64,000 bases of DNA from positions 12,230,001-12,294,000 of the forward strand of contig NZ_CP114040.1 of the NCBI RefSeq assembly GCF_026965555.1, read 5' to 3'. The DNA comes from Nannocystis punicea (GTDB taxonomy: Bacteria > Myxococcota_A > Polyangia > Nannocystales > Nannocystaceae). Under the pieces are notes generated by a model that saw only the letters and a list, made by a program, of their open reading frames with translations, did not search any database and had not been told where the DNA came from. Below are positions 1-8,556 of the stretch, one piece after another. Position 1 is the stretch's first letter, and every line of letters starts with the position of its first letter. The position numbers were made by a program, and so were the translations under genes.

Positions 1-356
1 GCGACGCCGACGGCGAGCTGGTGTTCGTCGCCAAGCGGGCCCAGGTCGTCCGCGAGCTGCACCTCCGGCGCCTCGACGCCGCGCAGCTGGCCGCGGTGGC
101 GGGCGTCGGCGGCGAGGGCACCGTGGGTTACGGCGCGCTCGCGGGGGAGCTGATCATCGACGGCGGCGATCAGCTGCGACTCGTCACTGCCGATCGCGGC
201 GGCCCGTGCGAGGTCAGCTTCACCCTCGACGTCCTGCGCCGCGACGACCTCGTCCTCGGGCGACCGATCCACGTCCACGGCCTGATCCGCAAGGCCACGC
301 CGTGGCTCGGGGCGATCCGCCGGGCGGCGGTCGCCGTCGACGCGCCGACCTCCTGA
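1..356 (+). CDS. Hypothetical protein, 3' part only
   Basis: The reading frame is open from the first bases of the window (codons from position 3) and stops with TGA at 354-356, so only about the last 118 residues are seen. The visible part alternates strand-like hydrophobic stretches (LAGELIIDGGD, LRLVTADRGG) with charged loops and ends in an Ala/Val-rich tail. No family is recognised. The next gene begins 5 bp downstream on the same strand, so the two may be cotranscribed. Confidence 0.55.
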   Translation, partial: DADGELVFVAKRAQVVRELHLRRLDAAQLAAVAGVGGEGTVGYGALAGELIIDGGDQLRLVTADRGGPCEVSFTLDVLRRDDLVLGRPIHVHGLIRKATPWLGAIRRAAVAVDAPTS

Positions 357-361
357 CGAAC

Positions 362-1345
362 ATGCGCGCGATGGTCCTGGAGAGCGTCGGCGACCCGTTG
401 CGGCTCGTCGAGCGACCGGTCCCCGAGCCGGACCGGCACCAGGTGGTGATCCAGGTCGCCGCCTGCGGCGTGTGTCGCACCGACCTTCACGTCGTCGACG
501 GCGAGCTGCCCGATCCGAAGCTCCCGCTCGTCTGCGGTCACGAGGTCGTCGGCCGGATCGTCGCTCGCGGCGCGGACGCCATCGACCTGCCTCTCGGGAC
601 ACGTGTCGGCGTCCCCTGGCTCGGCGGCGCCTGCGGACGTTGCAACGCCTGTCTCCGGGGACAGGAGAACCTGTGCCCCAACGCGCGCTTCACCGGCTAC
701 ACCCTCGACGGCGGTTACGCCGAGTACGCGCTCGCCGACGCGCGCTTCTGCTTCGAGCTGCCCGCGCGCTACCGCGACGTCGAGGCCGCCCCGCTGCTGT
801 GCGCCGGCCTCATCGGCTATCGCAGCTATCGCCTGGCCGGCAACCCCGCCGCCCTCGGCCTCTACGGCTTCGGCGCCGCCGCGCACATCCTCTGCCAGCT
901 GGCGGCGCACGAGGGCCGGCGCGTCTACGCCTTCACGCGCCCGGGCGACCTCGCGGCCCAGGCCTTCGCGCGCAGCCTCGGCGCGGTGTGGGCCGGGGGC
1001 TCCGACGAGGTCCCGCGCGAACCGCTCGACGCCGCGATCTTGTTCGCCCCCGTCGGCGAACTGGTGCCTCTCGCGTTGCAGGTCGTGCGCCCCGGCGGTG
1101 TGGTCGTCTGCGGCGGCATTCACATGAGCGACATCCCGAGCTTTCCGTATCGCCTGTTGTGGGGCGAGCGCGTGGTGCGTTCGGTCGCCAACCTCACCCG
1201 CGCCGACGGCCACGCCTTCTTCACCGCCGCGGCTCGCACTCCGCTCGTGCTCGCGACCCACACCTATCCCCTCGACCAGGCCAACGCCGCGCTGGCCGAC
1301 CTGCGCAGCGGCGCGTTCACGGGCGCCGCCGTGCTCGTCCCGTGA
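362..1345 (+). CDS. Zinc-dependent alcohol dehydrogenase (MDR family)
   Basis: A 327-residue medium-chain dehydrogenase expected to oxidise alcohols or reduce aldehydes with NAD(P) in the cytoplasm. Catalytic-zinc residues are visible at C38 (CGVCRTDLH) and H60-E61 (VCGHEVVG). The structural zinc lobe has C91, C94, C97 and C105. A Rossmann-type glycine turn, GFGAAAH, lies near residues 169-175. The start at ATG 362 gives the usual MRAMVLE opening; longer forms would run back through the preceding gene. Substrate cannot be told from sequence. Length and motifs fit the AdhP-like zinc alcohol dehydrogenases. Confidence 0.9.
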   Translation: MRAMVLESVGDPLRLVERPVPEPDRHQVVIQVAACGVCRTDLHVVDGELPDPKLPLVCGHEVVGRIVARGADAIDLPLGTRVGVPWLGGACGRCNACLRGQENLCPNARFTGYTLDGGYAEYALADARFCFELPARYRDVEAAPLLCAGLIGYRSYRLAGNPAALGLYGFGAAAHILCQLAAHEGRRVYAFTRPGDLAAQAFARSLGAVWAGGSDEVPREPLDAAILFAPVGELVPLALQVVRPGGVVVCGGIHMSDIPSFPYRLLWGERVVRSVANLTRADGHAFFTAAARTPLVLATHTYPLDQANAALADLRSGAFTGAAVLVP

Positions 1346-1474
1346 TCGGGCGCGACCCGGCGAACTTCATTGCGTCGCCGTCATCACTCTCTGCCTCCAG
1401 GCCCGCCGCATCGCCACCGGCGGCACTAGGAAGCCGGCCGCCGGGGCTGCCGCCTCGCTGCTACTCTTGGCGCG

Positions 1475-2392
1475 ATGTGGAGGTCGTGCTCGTCCCCTGG
1501 CATCGCGCTCGCGTCGGTCGGCCTGTTCGCGTGCGGAGCGGGTCCGACCAACCAGGCCAGCGACGGTGCGGGCGCTGCCACCTCGATCCACGGCTCGACC
1601 TCGACCGGCGCGCCCACGACGATCACGACCGGCGCGATCTCGACGACCGACGACGACCCGACCGTCGGCTCGTTCATCGCCCGCCCCGACGCCGCCGCGA
1701 TCGAGGAGTGCGACCTCTTTTTACAGGACTGTCCCGAAGGACAGAAGTGCACCGCGCTGAGCGGCGACGGCGACGGCGGCCTGGACACCTTCCGCTGCGT
1801 CCCGGTGGCCCGCGATCCCGACGCTCCCGGGGAGACGTGCTCGACCGGCGCCCGGCCGTTCGACGGCTTCGACTCGTGCGCGGCCGGCTCGATCTGCTAC
1901 GAGCAATCCGCCGATCCGGCCGACCGCGTGTGCGTCTCGTTCTGCACCGGCAGCCCCGACGACCCGAGCTGTCCGCCGCAGGGCCTGCCCGCGTGCAGCA
2001 CCGCCCACTGGTGCTCGATCTTCGGCTCGGGCCTGTCGGTGTGCCTGCCGGGCTGCGACCCGATCCGCGACCCCTGCTCCGGCTCGCAGGTGTGCGCCCC
2101 GCTCGCGCTCGGCCGCGGGACCATCTTCGAGTGCCTGCCGGACCAATCCGGCGACGCGGGAGCGTTCGGCGACGGCTGTAACGACGGCAGTGAATGCGAC
2201 CCCGGCCTCTTCTGCGCCGAGCCCGGCGCTGCCCTCGAGTGTGACCCCGACGCCGCCGGCTGCTGCGTCCCGTGGTGCGACCTCGGCCAACCCCTGAGCT
2301 GCCCGGGAGCAGGCCAGAGCTGTCAGCCGTTCTACGCGCCCGACGAGGCGCCGCAATGCGAGCATCTCGGCGTCTGTCGCCTGGCGCGGTGA
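1475..2392 (+). CDS. Cys-rich secreted lipoprotein
   Basis: A 305-residue protein with a short signal peptide ending in a lipobox (LFAC, Cys about residue 20), then a Thr/Ser/Gly/Ala-rich linker to about residue 60. The remaining 240 residues hold more than 20 cysteines in repeated small loops (for example CPEGQKC, CSTAHWCS, CDPDAAGCC). This is the general style of Nannocystis-type exported Cys-rich proteins; no catalytic motif is seen. The cysteines are probably disulphide-bonded outside the inner membrane. The gene stands alone; the 129 bp before it hold no other gene. A copy of the dispersed palindrome lies in frame at 1729-1744. Confidence 0.75.
   Translation: MWRSCSSPGIALASVGLFACGAGPTNQASDGAGAATSIHGSTSTGAPTTITTGAISTTDDDPTVGSFIARPDAAAIEECDLFLQDCPEGQKCTALSGDGDGGLDTFRCVPVARDPDAPGETCSTGARPFDGFDSCAAGSICYEQSADPADRVCVSFCTGSPDDPSCPPQGLPACSTAHWCSIFGSGLSVCLPGCDPIRDPCSGSQVCAPLALGRGTIFECLPDQSGDAGAFGDGCNDGSECDPGLFCAEPGAALECDPDAAGCCVPWCDLGQPLSCPGAGQSCQPFYAPDEAPQCEHLGVCRLAR
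1729..1744. repeat. Dispersed palindrome, in frame in lipoprotein gene
   Basis: CTGTCC-CGAA-GGACAG, a perfect 6-bp stem with a 4-nt loop, encoding D-C-P-E-G-Q within the Cys-rich lipoprotein. It is one of the perfect TGTCC-N4-GGACA sites of the window. Confidence 0.75.
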
Positions 2393-2423
2393 TGTGAATA
2401 TGTCTTGATATTCACTGCCGTGA

Positions 2424-2439
2424 ATGTCCCTCCGGACAT
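2424..2439. terminator. Dispersed palindrome between convergent genes
   Basis: ATGTCC-CTCC-GGACAT, a perfect 6-bp stem with a 4-nt loop in the 86-bp gap between the convergent lipoprotein (plus) and ppsA (minus) genes. A weaker copy (TGTC at 2506-2509, GACA at 2516-2519) lies in the last codons of ppsA. There is no T-tract, so a termination role is inferred only from position. Confidence 0.5.
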
Positions 2440-2478
2440 CCCCGAACGAGCAGCCCATGATTTCGCGAAGCCGGCCGC

Positions 2479-4785
2479 TCAGCGAGGCGCCGCATTCATA
2501 GAAACTGTCCCTTCAGACATGCCCGCCCGAGCAGCCGCGAGCAGCAGCCGCTTCTCGGCGGCGGCCACGGTCGCGCGGGCCTGGTGGACCGCGTCGACGT
2601 TGACGGAGATCGACGTGATGCCGAGGCGGACCAGCGTCTCGGCGAATTCGGGCCGGTTGGAGGGGGCCTGGCCGCACAGCGACGACGTGAGGCCGTGCGC
2701 GCGGGCGGCGGCGATGATGCGGGCGAGCGCGTCGACCACCGCCCCGTCGGACTCGTCGAACAGCTCGGCGCACAGCTCGGAGTCGCGGTCGACCCCGAGC
2801 ATCAATTGAGTGAGGTCGTTGGAGCCGATCGAGACCCCGTGGATCCCGAGGCGGGCGTACTCGGGGATCCAAAACGCCACCGAGGGCACCTCGGCCATCA
2901 CCCAGCGGAGCAGCCCGCGGTCGCCCCCGAGCCGGCTCCGGTCGATGCGCTCGAGGCAGCGCTCGAGCTCCCAGCGGGTGCGCACGAACGGGATCATCAC
3001 GTGGAGGTTTTGCGTCTCCTCGCGGACCTGCGCCAGCGCCTCGAGCTCGAGGTCGAACAGCGCCGGGTCCTTGATGTAGCGGAAGCAGCCGCGGTACCCG
3101 ATCATCGGGTTGTCCTCGCGCGGCTCGTGGCGCTCGCCGCCGCTGAGCCCGCGGAACTCGTTGCTGCGGAAGTCGTAGGTCCGGTAGATCACCGGCCGCG
3201 GCGCGAACGCCCGCGCGATCTGTCGCAGCCGCTCCGTCATCGCCGCCACGAACTCGCGGCCGCCGCCGCGGGCCACCAGGTCGCGCGGGTGCTGCCCCGC
3301 CAATGCGTCGAGGATCATGAACTCCGCCCGCAAGAGGCCCACCCCGTCGACCGGCAGCGCCGCCGCCTCGGCCGCGCGCTCCGCCAGCGCGAGGTTGACG
3401 TACAGCCGGGTCGCCAGCGCCTCGCCGGGGCTCGCCGGTTCGCCGACGCTCGGCGCGGCCACCTCGACGCGCTCCGGCTTGCCGCCGGCGAGCACCTGCC
3501 CGCGGCGGCCGTCCACTGTCACCAATTCGCCGTCGCGCAGCACGCGGGTCGCCTCGCGCGCGCCGACGACCGCGGGGATCTTCAGCTCGCGGCTGACGAT
3601 CGCCGCGTGACACGTCATGCCGCCGGAGTCCGTCACCACCGCGGCGGCGCGGCGCATCGTCGGCACCCAGTCGGGCGAGGTCATGGCGGCGACGAGGATC
3701 TCCCCGGCCTCGAGCTTGCTGCCCTCGTCGGGCGACCGCAGCACCCGCACCTTGCCGCTGGCCGTCCCGGGCGAGGCGCCGAGACCGTGCAGCAGCACCC
3801 GCCCGCGCGCCGCCTCCGGGGCCTCGCGCGGGCTCCCGGGGAGCGTCGTGATCGGCCGCGTCTGCACGAGGAAGAACTGCCCGCCGGCCTCGGCCCACTC
3901 GACGTCCTGCGGCGCGCGGTAGTGGGCCTCGACCTGCGCGCCGAGGCGCGCGAGCTGCAGCAGCTCCTCGTCGGCCAGGACCCTGCGGTTGGCCTCGTCT
4001 GTCCCGAGGGACACCTTGCTCTCGTGCCCCCGCGCGTCGCGGACGATCTTGAATTGCTTGGACCCGACGCGCGCCGAGCGGACCGCCGGCCCGGCCTTGG
4101 CGAGCACGTAGGTGTCGACCTCGACCTGGCCGCCGACCACCACCTCGCCGAGGCCGAACGCCGCCTCGATGACGATCGTCTCGCGGTCGCCGCTGGCCGG
4201 GTCCGCGGTGAACATCACCCCCGAGCGGGCCGCGTCGACCATCGCCTGCACCACCACCGCGATCGTCGGCTCCTCGTCGATGCCCTCGGCCTTGCGGTAC
4301 GACAGCGCCCGCTGCCCGTACGCCGAGGCCCAGCAGGCGACGATCCGCTCGCACAGCGCGCTCGCGCCGACCACGTTGGTGTACGTCTCGTGCATCCCCG
4401 CGAACGACGTCGAGCCGGCGTCCTCGCTGGTCGCCGACGACCGCACCGCCACCGGCACCTCGGCCCCCAGCTCGGCGTAGGCCGCAGTGATCGCCGCCCG
4501 CACGTCCGCCGGCACCCCCGCCCGCTGGACCAGCGCCCGCATCCGCGCCGACGCCTCCGCCAACCCCTGCGGCGATTCGGCGTCTGCCTTTTTGAACATG
4601 TCGTAAAGTTCAGACCTCACGTCGGCCGCCTCGACCGCGGCGAGGAACGCCGCAGTGGTGACGACGAAGCCGCCGGGCACGGGCAGGCCGGCGCGGGTCA
4701 TCTCGCCGAGGTTAGCGCCCTTGCCGCCGACGCTCGGGACGTCGGCGGACGACAGCTCGGAGAGCCATGCGATGAACGTCGCCAT
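2479..4785 (-). CDS. ppsA: Phosphoenolpyruvate synthase
   Basis: A 768-residue cytoplasmic enzyme that makes PEP from pyruvate and ATP (gluconeogenic direction), close to the E. coli length of 792. The N-terminal ATP-binding domain opens with VGGKGANLGEM and ends with LVQTRPI. The swivelling domain has the phosphohistidine motif GGMTCHAAIVSRE, with H393 as the phospho-carrier. The C-terminal PEP/pyruvate barrel carries SIGSNDLTQ and the catalytic Cys in SSLCGQAPS. ATG 4785 is chosen because it gives the canonical FIAWLSEL opening; the frame stays open further upstream only as a shadow. It follows gnd by 31 bp and is probably the last gene of the zwf-pgl-gnd-ppsA operon. Confidence 0.93.
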   Translation of the reverse strand: MATFIAWLSELSSADVPSVGGKGANLGEMTRAGLPVPGGFVVTTAAFLAAVEAADVRSELYDMFKKADAESPQGLAEASARMRALVQRAGVPADVRAAITAAYAELGAEVPVAVRSSATSEDAGSTSFAGMHETYTNVVGASALCERIVACWASAYGQRALSYRKAEGIDEEPTIAVVVQAMVDAARSGVMFTADPASGDRETIVIEAAFGLGEVVVGGQVEVDTYVLAKAGPAVRSARVGSKQFKIVRDARGHESKVSLGTDEANRRVLADEELLQLARLGAQVEAHYRAPQDVEWAEAGGQFFLVQTRPITTLPGSPREAPEAARGRVLLHGLGASPGTASGKVRVLRSPDEGSKLEAGEILVAAMTSPDWVPTMRRAAAVVTDSGGMTCHAAIVSRELKIPAVVGAREATRVLRDGELVTVDGRRGQVLAGGKPERVEVAAPSVGEPASPGEALATRLYVNLALAERAAEAAALPVDGVGLLRAEFMILDALAGQHPRDLVARGGGREFVAAMTERLRQIARAFAPRPVIYRTYDFRSNEFRGLSGGERHEPREDNPMIGYRGCFRYIKDPALFDLELEALAQVREETQNLHVMIPFVRTRWELERCLERIDRSRLGGDRGLLRWVMAEVPSVAFWIPEYARLGIHGVSIGSNDLTQLMLGVDRDSELCAELFDESDGAVVDALARIIAAARAHGLTSSLCGQAPSNRPEFAETLVRLGITSISVNVDAVHQARATVAAAEKRLLLAAARAGMSEGTVSMNAAPR
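4000..4013. repeat. Dispersed palindrome in ppsA
   Basis: TGTCC-CGAG-GGACA, a perfect copy inside the ATP-binding part of ppsA, encoding V-S-L-G-T on the minus strand. Confidence 0.7.
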
Positions 4786-4816
4786 GGCCCAACCATGGCG
4801 AATGTCGCCGGGGCGG

Positions 4817-6274
4817 CTACTGTGCGGACTTGGGCCAGTCGGTGTGGACGAACACTCCGGGGGCGTCGACGCGTTCGTAGGTGTGACTGCCGAAGTAGTC
4901 GCGCTGGGCCTGGATGAGCGACGCGCTGCCGCGCGACTGGGTGAGTGTGTCGAACCACGCCAGCGAGGCGGACAGCCCGGGGATCGGGTGACCGGCCGCA
5001 GCCGCCGCCGCGACCACGCGGCGCCAGCCGGGCAGGCGGCGCGCCACGTCGGCGGCGAAGTCGGGCGCGAGCACCAGCAGCTCGGGTTTTTCCGAACCCT
5101 CAGGCCCGGAGGGCCGTGAAGCCTGCGCAAATGCTGCCCGGATCCGCTCGAGGAACACCGCGCGGATGATGCAGCCGCCGGTCCAGATCCGGGCGACCTC
5201 CGCCAGGTTGGTGCCGTAGTCACGGGCCTCGCTGGCCGCCTGCAGCAGCGCGAAGCCCTGGGTGTAGCTGGCGATCTTGCTGGCGTACAGCGCGTCGCGG
5301 AGGTCGCTGGTCGACACGCCCTGGATCACCCCGCGAGTCGGCCGCAGCGCCGCCTCGGCGCGGGTCCGCAGGTCCTTGGCGGCCGACAGCAGGCGCGCGT
5401 CGACGGCCGCGGCGATGGTCGGGATCGGCACGCCGTGCTCGGCCGCCGCCATCACCGTCCACTTGCCCGTGCCCTTCTGCCCGGCGCGGTCGAGGATCGC
5501 GTCGATGAGCAGCGAGCCCGGGTTCTGCGGGTCGGCCACGCGCAGGATGTCGGCGGTGATCTCGATCAGGTAGCTCTCGAGCTCGCTGCGGTTCCACTCG
5601 GCGAAGGTGTCGGCGACCTGTCCCCAGGGCCAGCCCATGCCCTCGCGCATCAACGCGGCGACCTCGGCGATCAGCTGCATGTCGCCGTACTCGATGCCGT
5701 TGTGCACCATCTTCACGAAGTGCCCTGCCGAGCCGCGCCCGCAGTAGGTGACGCACACGCCCGAGGCGCTGCGGGCCGCGATCGCCTCGAGCGGCGGGCG
5801 CAGGCGCTCCCACGCGTAGCGGTCGCCGCCCGGCATGATCGACGGCCCGAGCAGCGCGCCCTCGGAGCCGCCCGACACGCCCATGCCGACGAACCGCCAC
5901 GGCCGCCCCTCCGCGCGCGCGACCCGGCGGTCGGTGTCGGTGTAGAGGCTGTTGCCGCCGTCGACGACGATGTCGCCGTCCTCGAGCAGCGGGTCGAGCT
6001 GGTCGAGCACCGAGTCGACCGCCGGCCCGGCGTTGACCATCAGCACGAGCCGCCGCGGCCGCTCGAGCATCTTCACCAGCTCTTCGAGGGTCGCGGCGAC
6101 GCGCAGGTGCGCCTCCGGATGCGCCGCCGCCAGGGCGTGCGCGTGCTCGACGGTGCGTTGATAGCCCGCCACGCGCAGCCCGCGGCTGGCGAAGTTGCGG
6201 GCGAGGTTGCCGCCCATGACGCCGAGGCCGACCACGGCCAGATCGCACAGCCCTGTCTCACTCATCGCTCTCAT
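4817..6274 (-). CDS. gnd: 6-phosphogluconate dehydrogenase, decarboxylating
   Basis: A 485-residue enzyme of the oxidative pentose phosphate pathway that converts 6-phosphogluconate to ribulose-5-phosphate with NADP reduction. It shows the N-terminal Rossmann motif GLGVMGGN, VDGGNSLYTDTDRR near 104-117, the signature GVSGGSEGALLGPSIMPGG near 132-150, and catalytic K188 with H191 and N192 (FVKMVHNGIEYGD). Length fits the long, dimeric class. The start is ATG 6274, or ATG 6265 (MSETGLCD); either overlaps the end of pgl, suggesting translational coupling. It is the third gene of the zwf-pgl-gnd-ppsA run. Confidence 0.94.
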   Translation of the reverse strand: MRAMSETGLCDLAVVGLGVMGGNLARNFASRGLRVAGYQRTVEHAHALAAAHPEAHLRVAATLEELVKMLERPRRLVLMVNAGPAVDSVLDQLDPLLEDGDIVVDGGNSLYTDTDRRVARAEGRPWRFVGMGVSGGSEGALLGPSIMPGGDRYAWERLRPPLEAIAARSASGVCVTYCGRGSAGHFVKMVHNGIEYGDMQLIAEVAALMREGMGWPWGQVADTFAEWNRSELESYLIEITADILRVADPQNPGSLLIDAILDRAGQKGTGKWTVMAAAEHGVPIPTIAAAVDARLLSAAKDLRTRAEAALRPTRGVIQGVSTSDLRDALYASKIASYTQGFALLQAASEARDYGTNLAEVARIWTGGCIIRAVFLERIRAAFAQASRPSGPEGSEKPELLVLAPDFAADVARRLPGWRRVVAAAAAAGHPIPGLSASLAWFDTLTQSRGSASLIQAQRDYFGSHTYERVDAPGVFVHTDWPKSAQ

Positions 6275-6941
6275 CCTCCAAATCGATGTCGGTCGCGATC
6301 ACGAGGTGCGGCAGCGCCGTCGTCGGCAGCCCCGCCTCGCGCCGGATCACTCGCCGCAGCGCGGCCCGCTTGCCCGCCCCCGCAGCCATCATCACCGCCA
6401 GCGGCGTCGCCCGCAGCACCGGCAGCGTCAGACTCATCCGCCGCGGCGGCGGCTTCGGGCTGTCCGCCACGAACACCGCCGCCCCCGCGACCCCCAGCGC
6501 CGCGTGCCCCGGGAACAGCGAGGCGACGTGCCCGTCCTCGCCGAGCCCGAGCAGCGCCGCGTCGAGCCCGCCCGCGAAGCCGCGCGCGAACTCGCGGCCG
6601 AACCGCTCGACCGCCGCCTCCGGCCCGACGTCGCCGTCGGCCCACAGTGGCAGCGCCGCGGCCGGCGGCGGCAGACCGAGCCGCTGCCACGCCCCGCGGT
6701 TGCTGTCGGGGTCGCTCGCCGCCACGCAGCGCTCGTCGACCCAAGTAAGGTGTACTCTGGACCATGTCCCTTGCGGCAGGTCCTTGAGGACATGTGGGAG
6801 CACCGCCAGCGCCGAGCCGCCGGGGATCGCCAGCCGGCACGCGCCGCGCTGGGCGTCGACGCGGGCGATCGCCAGGGCCAGCCGGCTCGCCGCCGCCTCG
6901 ATCGGCCGCGTCGACCGCAAGATCTCGAGCGTCGACGTCAT
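6258..6941 (-). CDS. pgl: 6-phosphogluconolactonase
   Basis: A 227-residue sugar-phosphate lactonase of the NagB/Pgl fold that hydrolyses 6-phosphogluconolactone. Visible family motifs are AIPGGSAL near residue 35, HLTWVDERCV, SNRGAWQRL and LLGLGEDGHVASLFPG. ATG 6941 overlaps the zwf stop by 4 bp (ATGA), and its end overlaps the gnd start, so the three enzymes of the oxidative branch are translationally coupled in reaction order. Two half-copies of the dispersed palindrome (CATGTCC 6763-6769 and GGACATG 6788-6794) lie in the coding sequence for HVLKDLPQGTW. Confidence 0.92.
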   Translation of the reverse strand: MTSTLEILRSTRPIEAAASRLALAIARVDAQRGACRLAIPGGSALAVLPHVLKDLPQGTWSRVHLTWVDERCVAASDPDSNRGAWQRLGLPPPAAALPLWADGDVGPEAAVERFGREFARGFAGGLDAALLGLGEDGHVASLFPGHAALGVAGAAVFVADSPKPPPRRMSLTLPVLRATPLAVMMAAGAGKRAALRRVIRREAGLPTTALPHLVIATDIDLEDESDE

Positions 6942-8464
6942 CCCTCCGACCACCCGCCCTCGCAGCCGGTGAACAGCTCGTCGGCCTCGGGCGGTCCCCA
7001 CGAGCCGGCCGGGTACTGGGCCGCCGGCGGCGCGTCGGGCCGGTCCCACGCGGCGCGGAACGCGTCGGCGAACCGCCAGCTGGCCTCGATCTCCTCGGCG
7101 TGGAGGAACAGCGTCTGGTCGCCGGACAGCGCGTCGGCCAGCAGCCGCTCGTAGGCCGGCGCGGTGCGGTCGCCGAAGCGCTCGCGGTAGTCGAAGTCGA
7201 GCTCGGCGGGGGCCATCACCATGGCGGCGCCCGGCCGCTTGACCCCGAACGACAGGCGGATCGCCTCGCGCGGCTGGATCGAGATGGTCAGGGCGTTGGG
7301 GCGGATCTGGCACAGGTCGCCCTGGCGCAGGCGGTCGCGGAACTCGTCGTCGGAGAGGCCCTCGGGGCGGTTGAACAGCTGCACCGGCGGCACGCGGAAC
7401 TGGATCCGCACCTCCGTGAATTTCTTCGGCAGGCGCTTGCCGTGGCGCAGCAGGATCGGCACGCCGCTCCAGCGCCACGAGTCGCACTCGGCGCGGATCG
7501 CCACGTACGTCTCGGTGCGCGAGCCGTGCGGCACGCCGCTCTCCTCGAGGTAGCCCGGCACCTTCTTGCCGTCGATCTTGCCGGCCGAGTACTGCCCGCG
7601 GACCGAGTAGCGCAGCGCGTGCTCCGGCCCGGGCACGTGCAGGCTGCGCAGGAACTGGACCTTCTGCCCGCGGATCGCCGACGCCTCGAGCGAGCTCGGC
7701 GGCTCCATCATCGCCAGCGCCAGCACCTGCAACATGTGGTTCTGCAGCATGTCGCGCAGCGCGCCGGTCGAGTCGTAGTAGGCCGCCCTGCCGCGCTCCA
7801 TCCCCAGGTCTTCGGCGACCGTGACCTGCACGTGCTCGACGTGGTGGCGGTTCCACAGCGGCTCGAAGATCGCGTTGTGGAAGCGGAACCCGAGCAGGTT
7901 CTGCACCGTCTCTTTCCCGAGGTAGTGGTCGATGCGGTAGATCTGGTCCTCGCGCAGCGACTCGTGCAGCTGGCGGTTGAGCGCCGCCGCCGACGCCAGG
8001 TCGTGGCCGAACGGCTTCTCCACCACCACCCGCCGCCAGGCGCAGGTGTCGTCGGCGCGCACGTGCAGCAGCCCGCCGACCGACAGCAGCGCGACCGTGG
8101 GCGCGAACAATTCTGGCTTCAAGGACAGGTAGAACAGCCGCCCGGCCTCGCGCCCGCCGGGCAGCTCGTCGAGCCGCTGCGACAGGCGGTCGAGGTCCTC
8201 CGGCGCGCCGACGTCGCCGGGGAGGTAGTGCACGCGCGGCGCGAGGGCGTCGAAGTCGGCCCGCAGCTCCTCGGGCATGGCCTCGCGGATCTGCTGGCGG
8301 TAGGTGTCGTCGTCGAGCGGGCGGCGGGCGACCCCGAGCACGTGGAAGCCGCCGTTCGGGCGGCCGCGGGCGGCCAGGCTGGTGAGGGCGGGCATCAGCT
8401 TGCGCAGCGTGAGGTCGCCGCTCGCGCCGAAGATCACGACGTGCGCCGGAGTGGAGGAGGGCAT
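6938..8464 (-). CDS. zwf: Glucose-6-phosphate 1-dehydrogenase
   Basis: A 508-residue enzyme that commits glucose-6-phosphate to the oxidative pentose phosphate pathway. The N-terminal cofactor motif GASGDLTLRKL lies near residues 13-23, and the active-site signature RIDHYLGKE lies near residue 180. ATG 8464 gives MPSSTPAHVVIFGASGDL; the longer frame upstream crosses the promoter region. It is the first gene of the minus-strand operon. The 92-bp gap to the divergent glucosidase gene should hold both promoters. Confidence 0.95.
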   Translation of the reverse strand: MPSSTPAHVVIFGASGDLTLRKLMPALTSLAARGRPNGGFHVLGVARRPLDDDTYRQQIREAMPEELRADFDALAPRVHYLPGDVGAPEDLDRLSQRLDELPGGREAGRLFYLSLKPELFAPTVALLSVGGLLHVRADDTCAWRRVVVEKPFGHDLASAAALNRQLHESLREDQIYRIDHYLGKETVQNLLGFRFHNAIFEPLWNRHHVEHVQVTVAEDLGMERGRAAYYDSTGALRDMLQNHMLQVLALAMMEPPSSLEASAIRGQKVQFLRSLHVPGPEHALRYSVRGQYSAGKIDGKKVPGYLEESGVPHGSRTETYVAIRAECDSWRWSGVPILLRHGKRLPKKFTEVRIQFRVPPVQLFNRPEGLSDDEFRDRLRQGDLCQIRPNALTISIQPREAIRLSFGVKRPGAAMVMAPAELDFDYRERFGDRTAPAYERLLADALSGDQTLFLHAEEIEASWRFADAFRAAWDRPDAPPAAQYPAGSWGPPEADELFTGCEGGWSEG

Positions 8465-8556
8465 GAGGCGCGGCAATGGTAGCCCGCATCGCCCCGCGCG
8501 GCAGCCCCCAAGCCGGGCGGGCGGACGCGGGAGCGCGTGGTACATTGCGCGCGGCC

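Noticed and set aside
472..2181. Long Arg/Pro-rich open frames antisense to or overlapping known genes (also at 5435, 9345, 17493, 24477 and elsewhere)
   Set aside because: They are shadow frames of GC-rich genes, with residues dictated by the third-position bias of the true frame.
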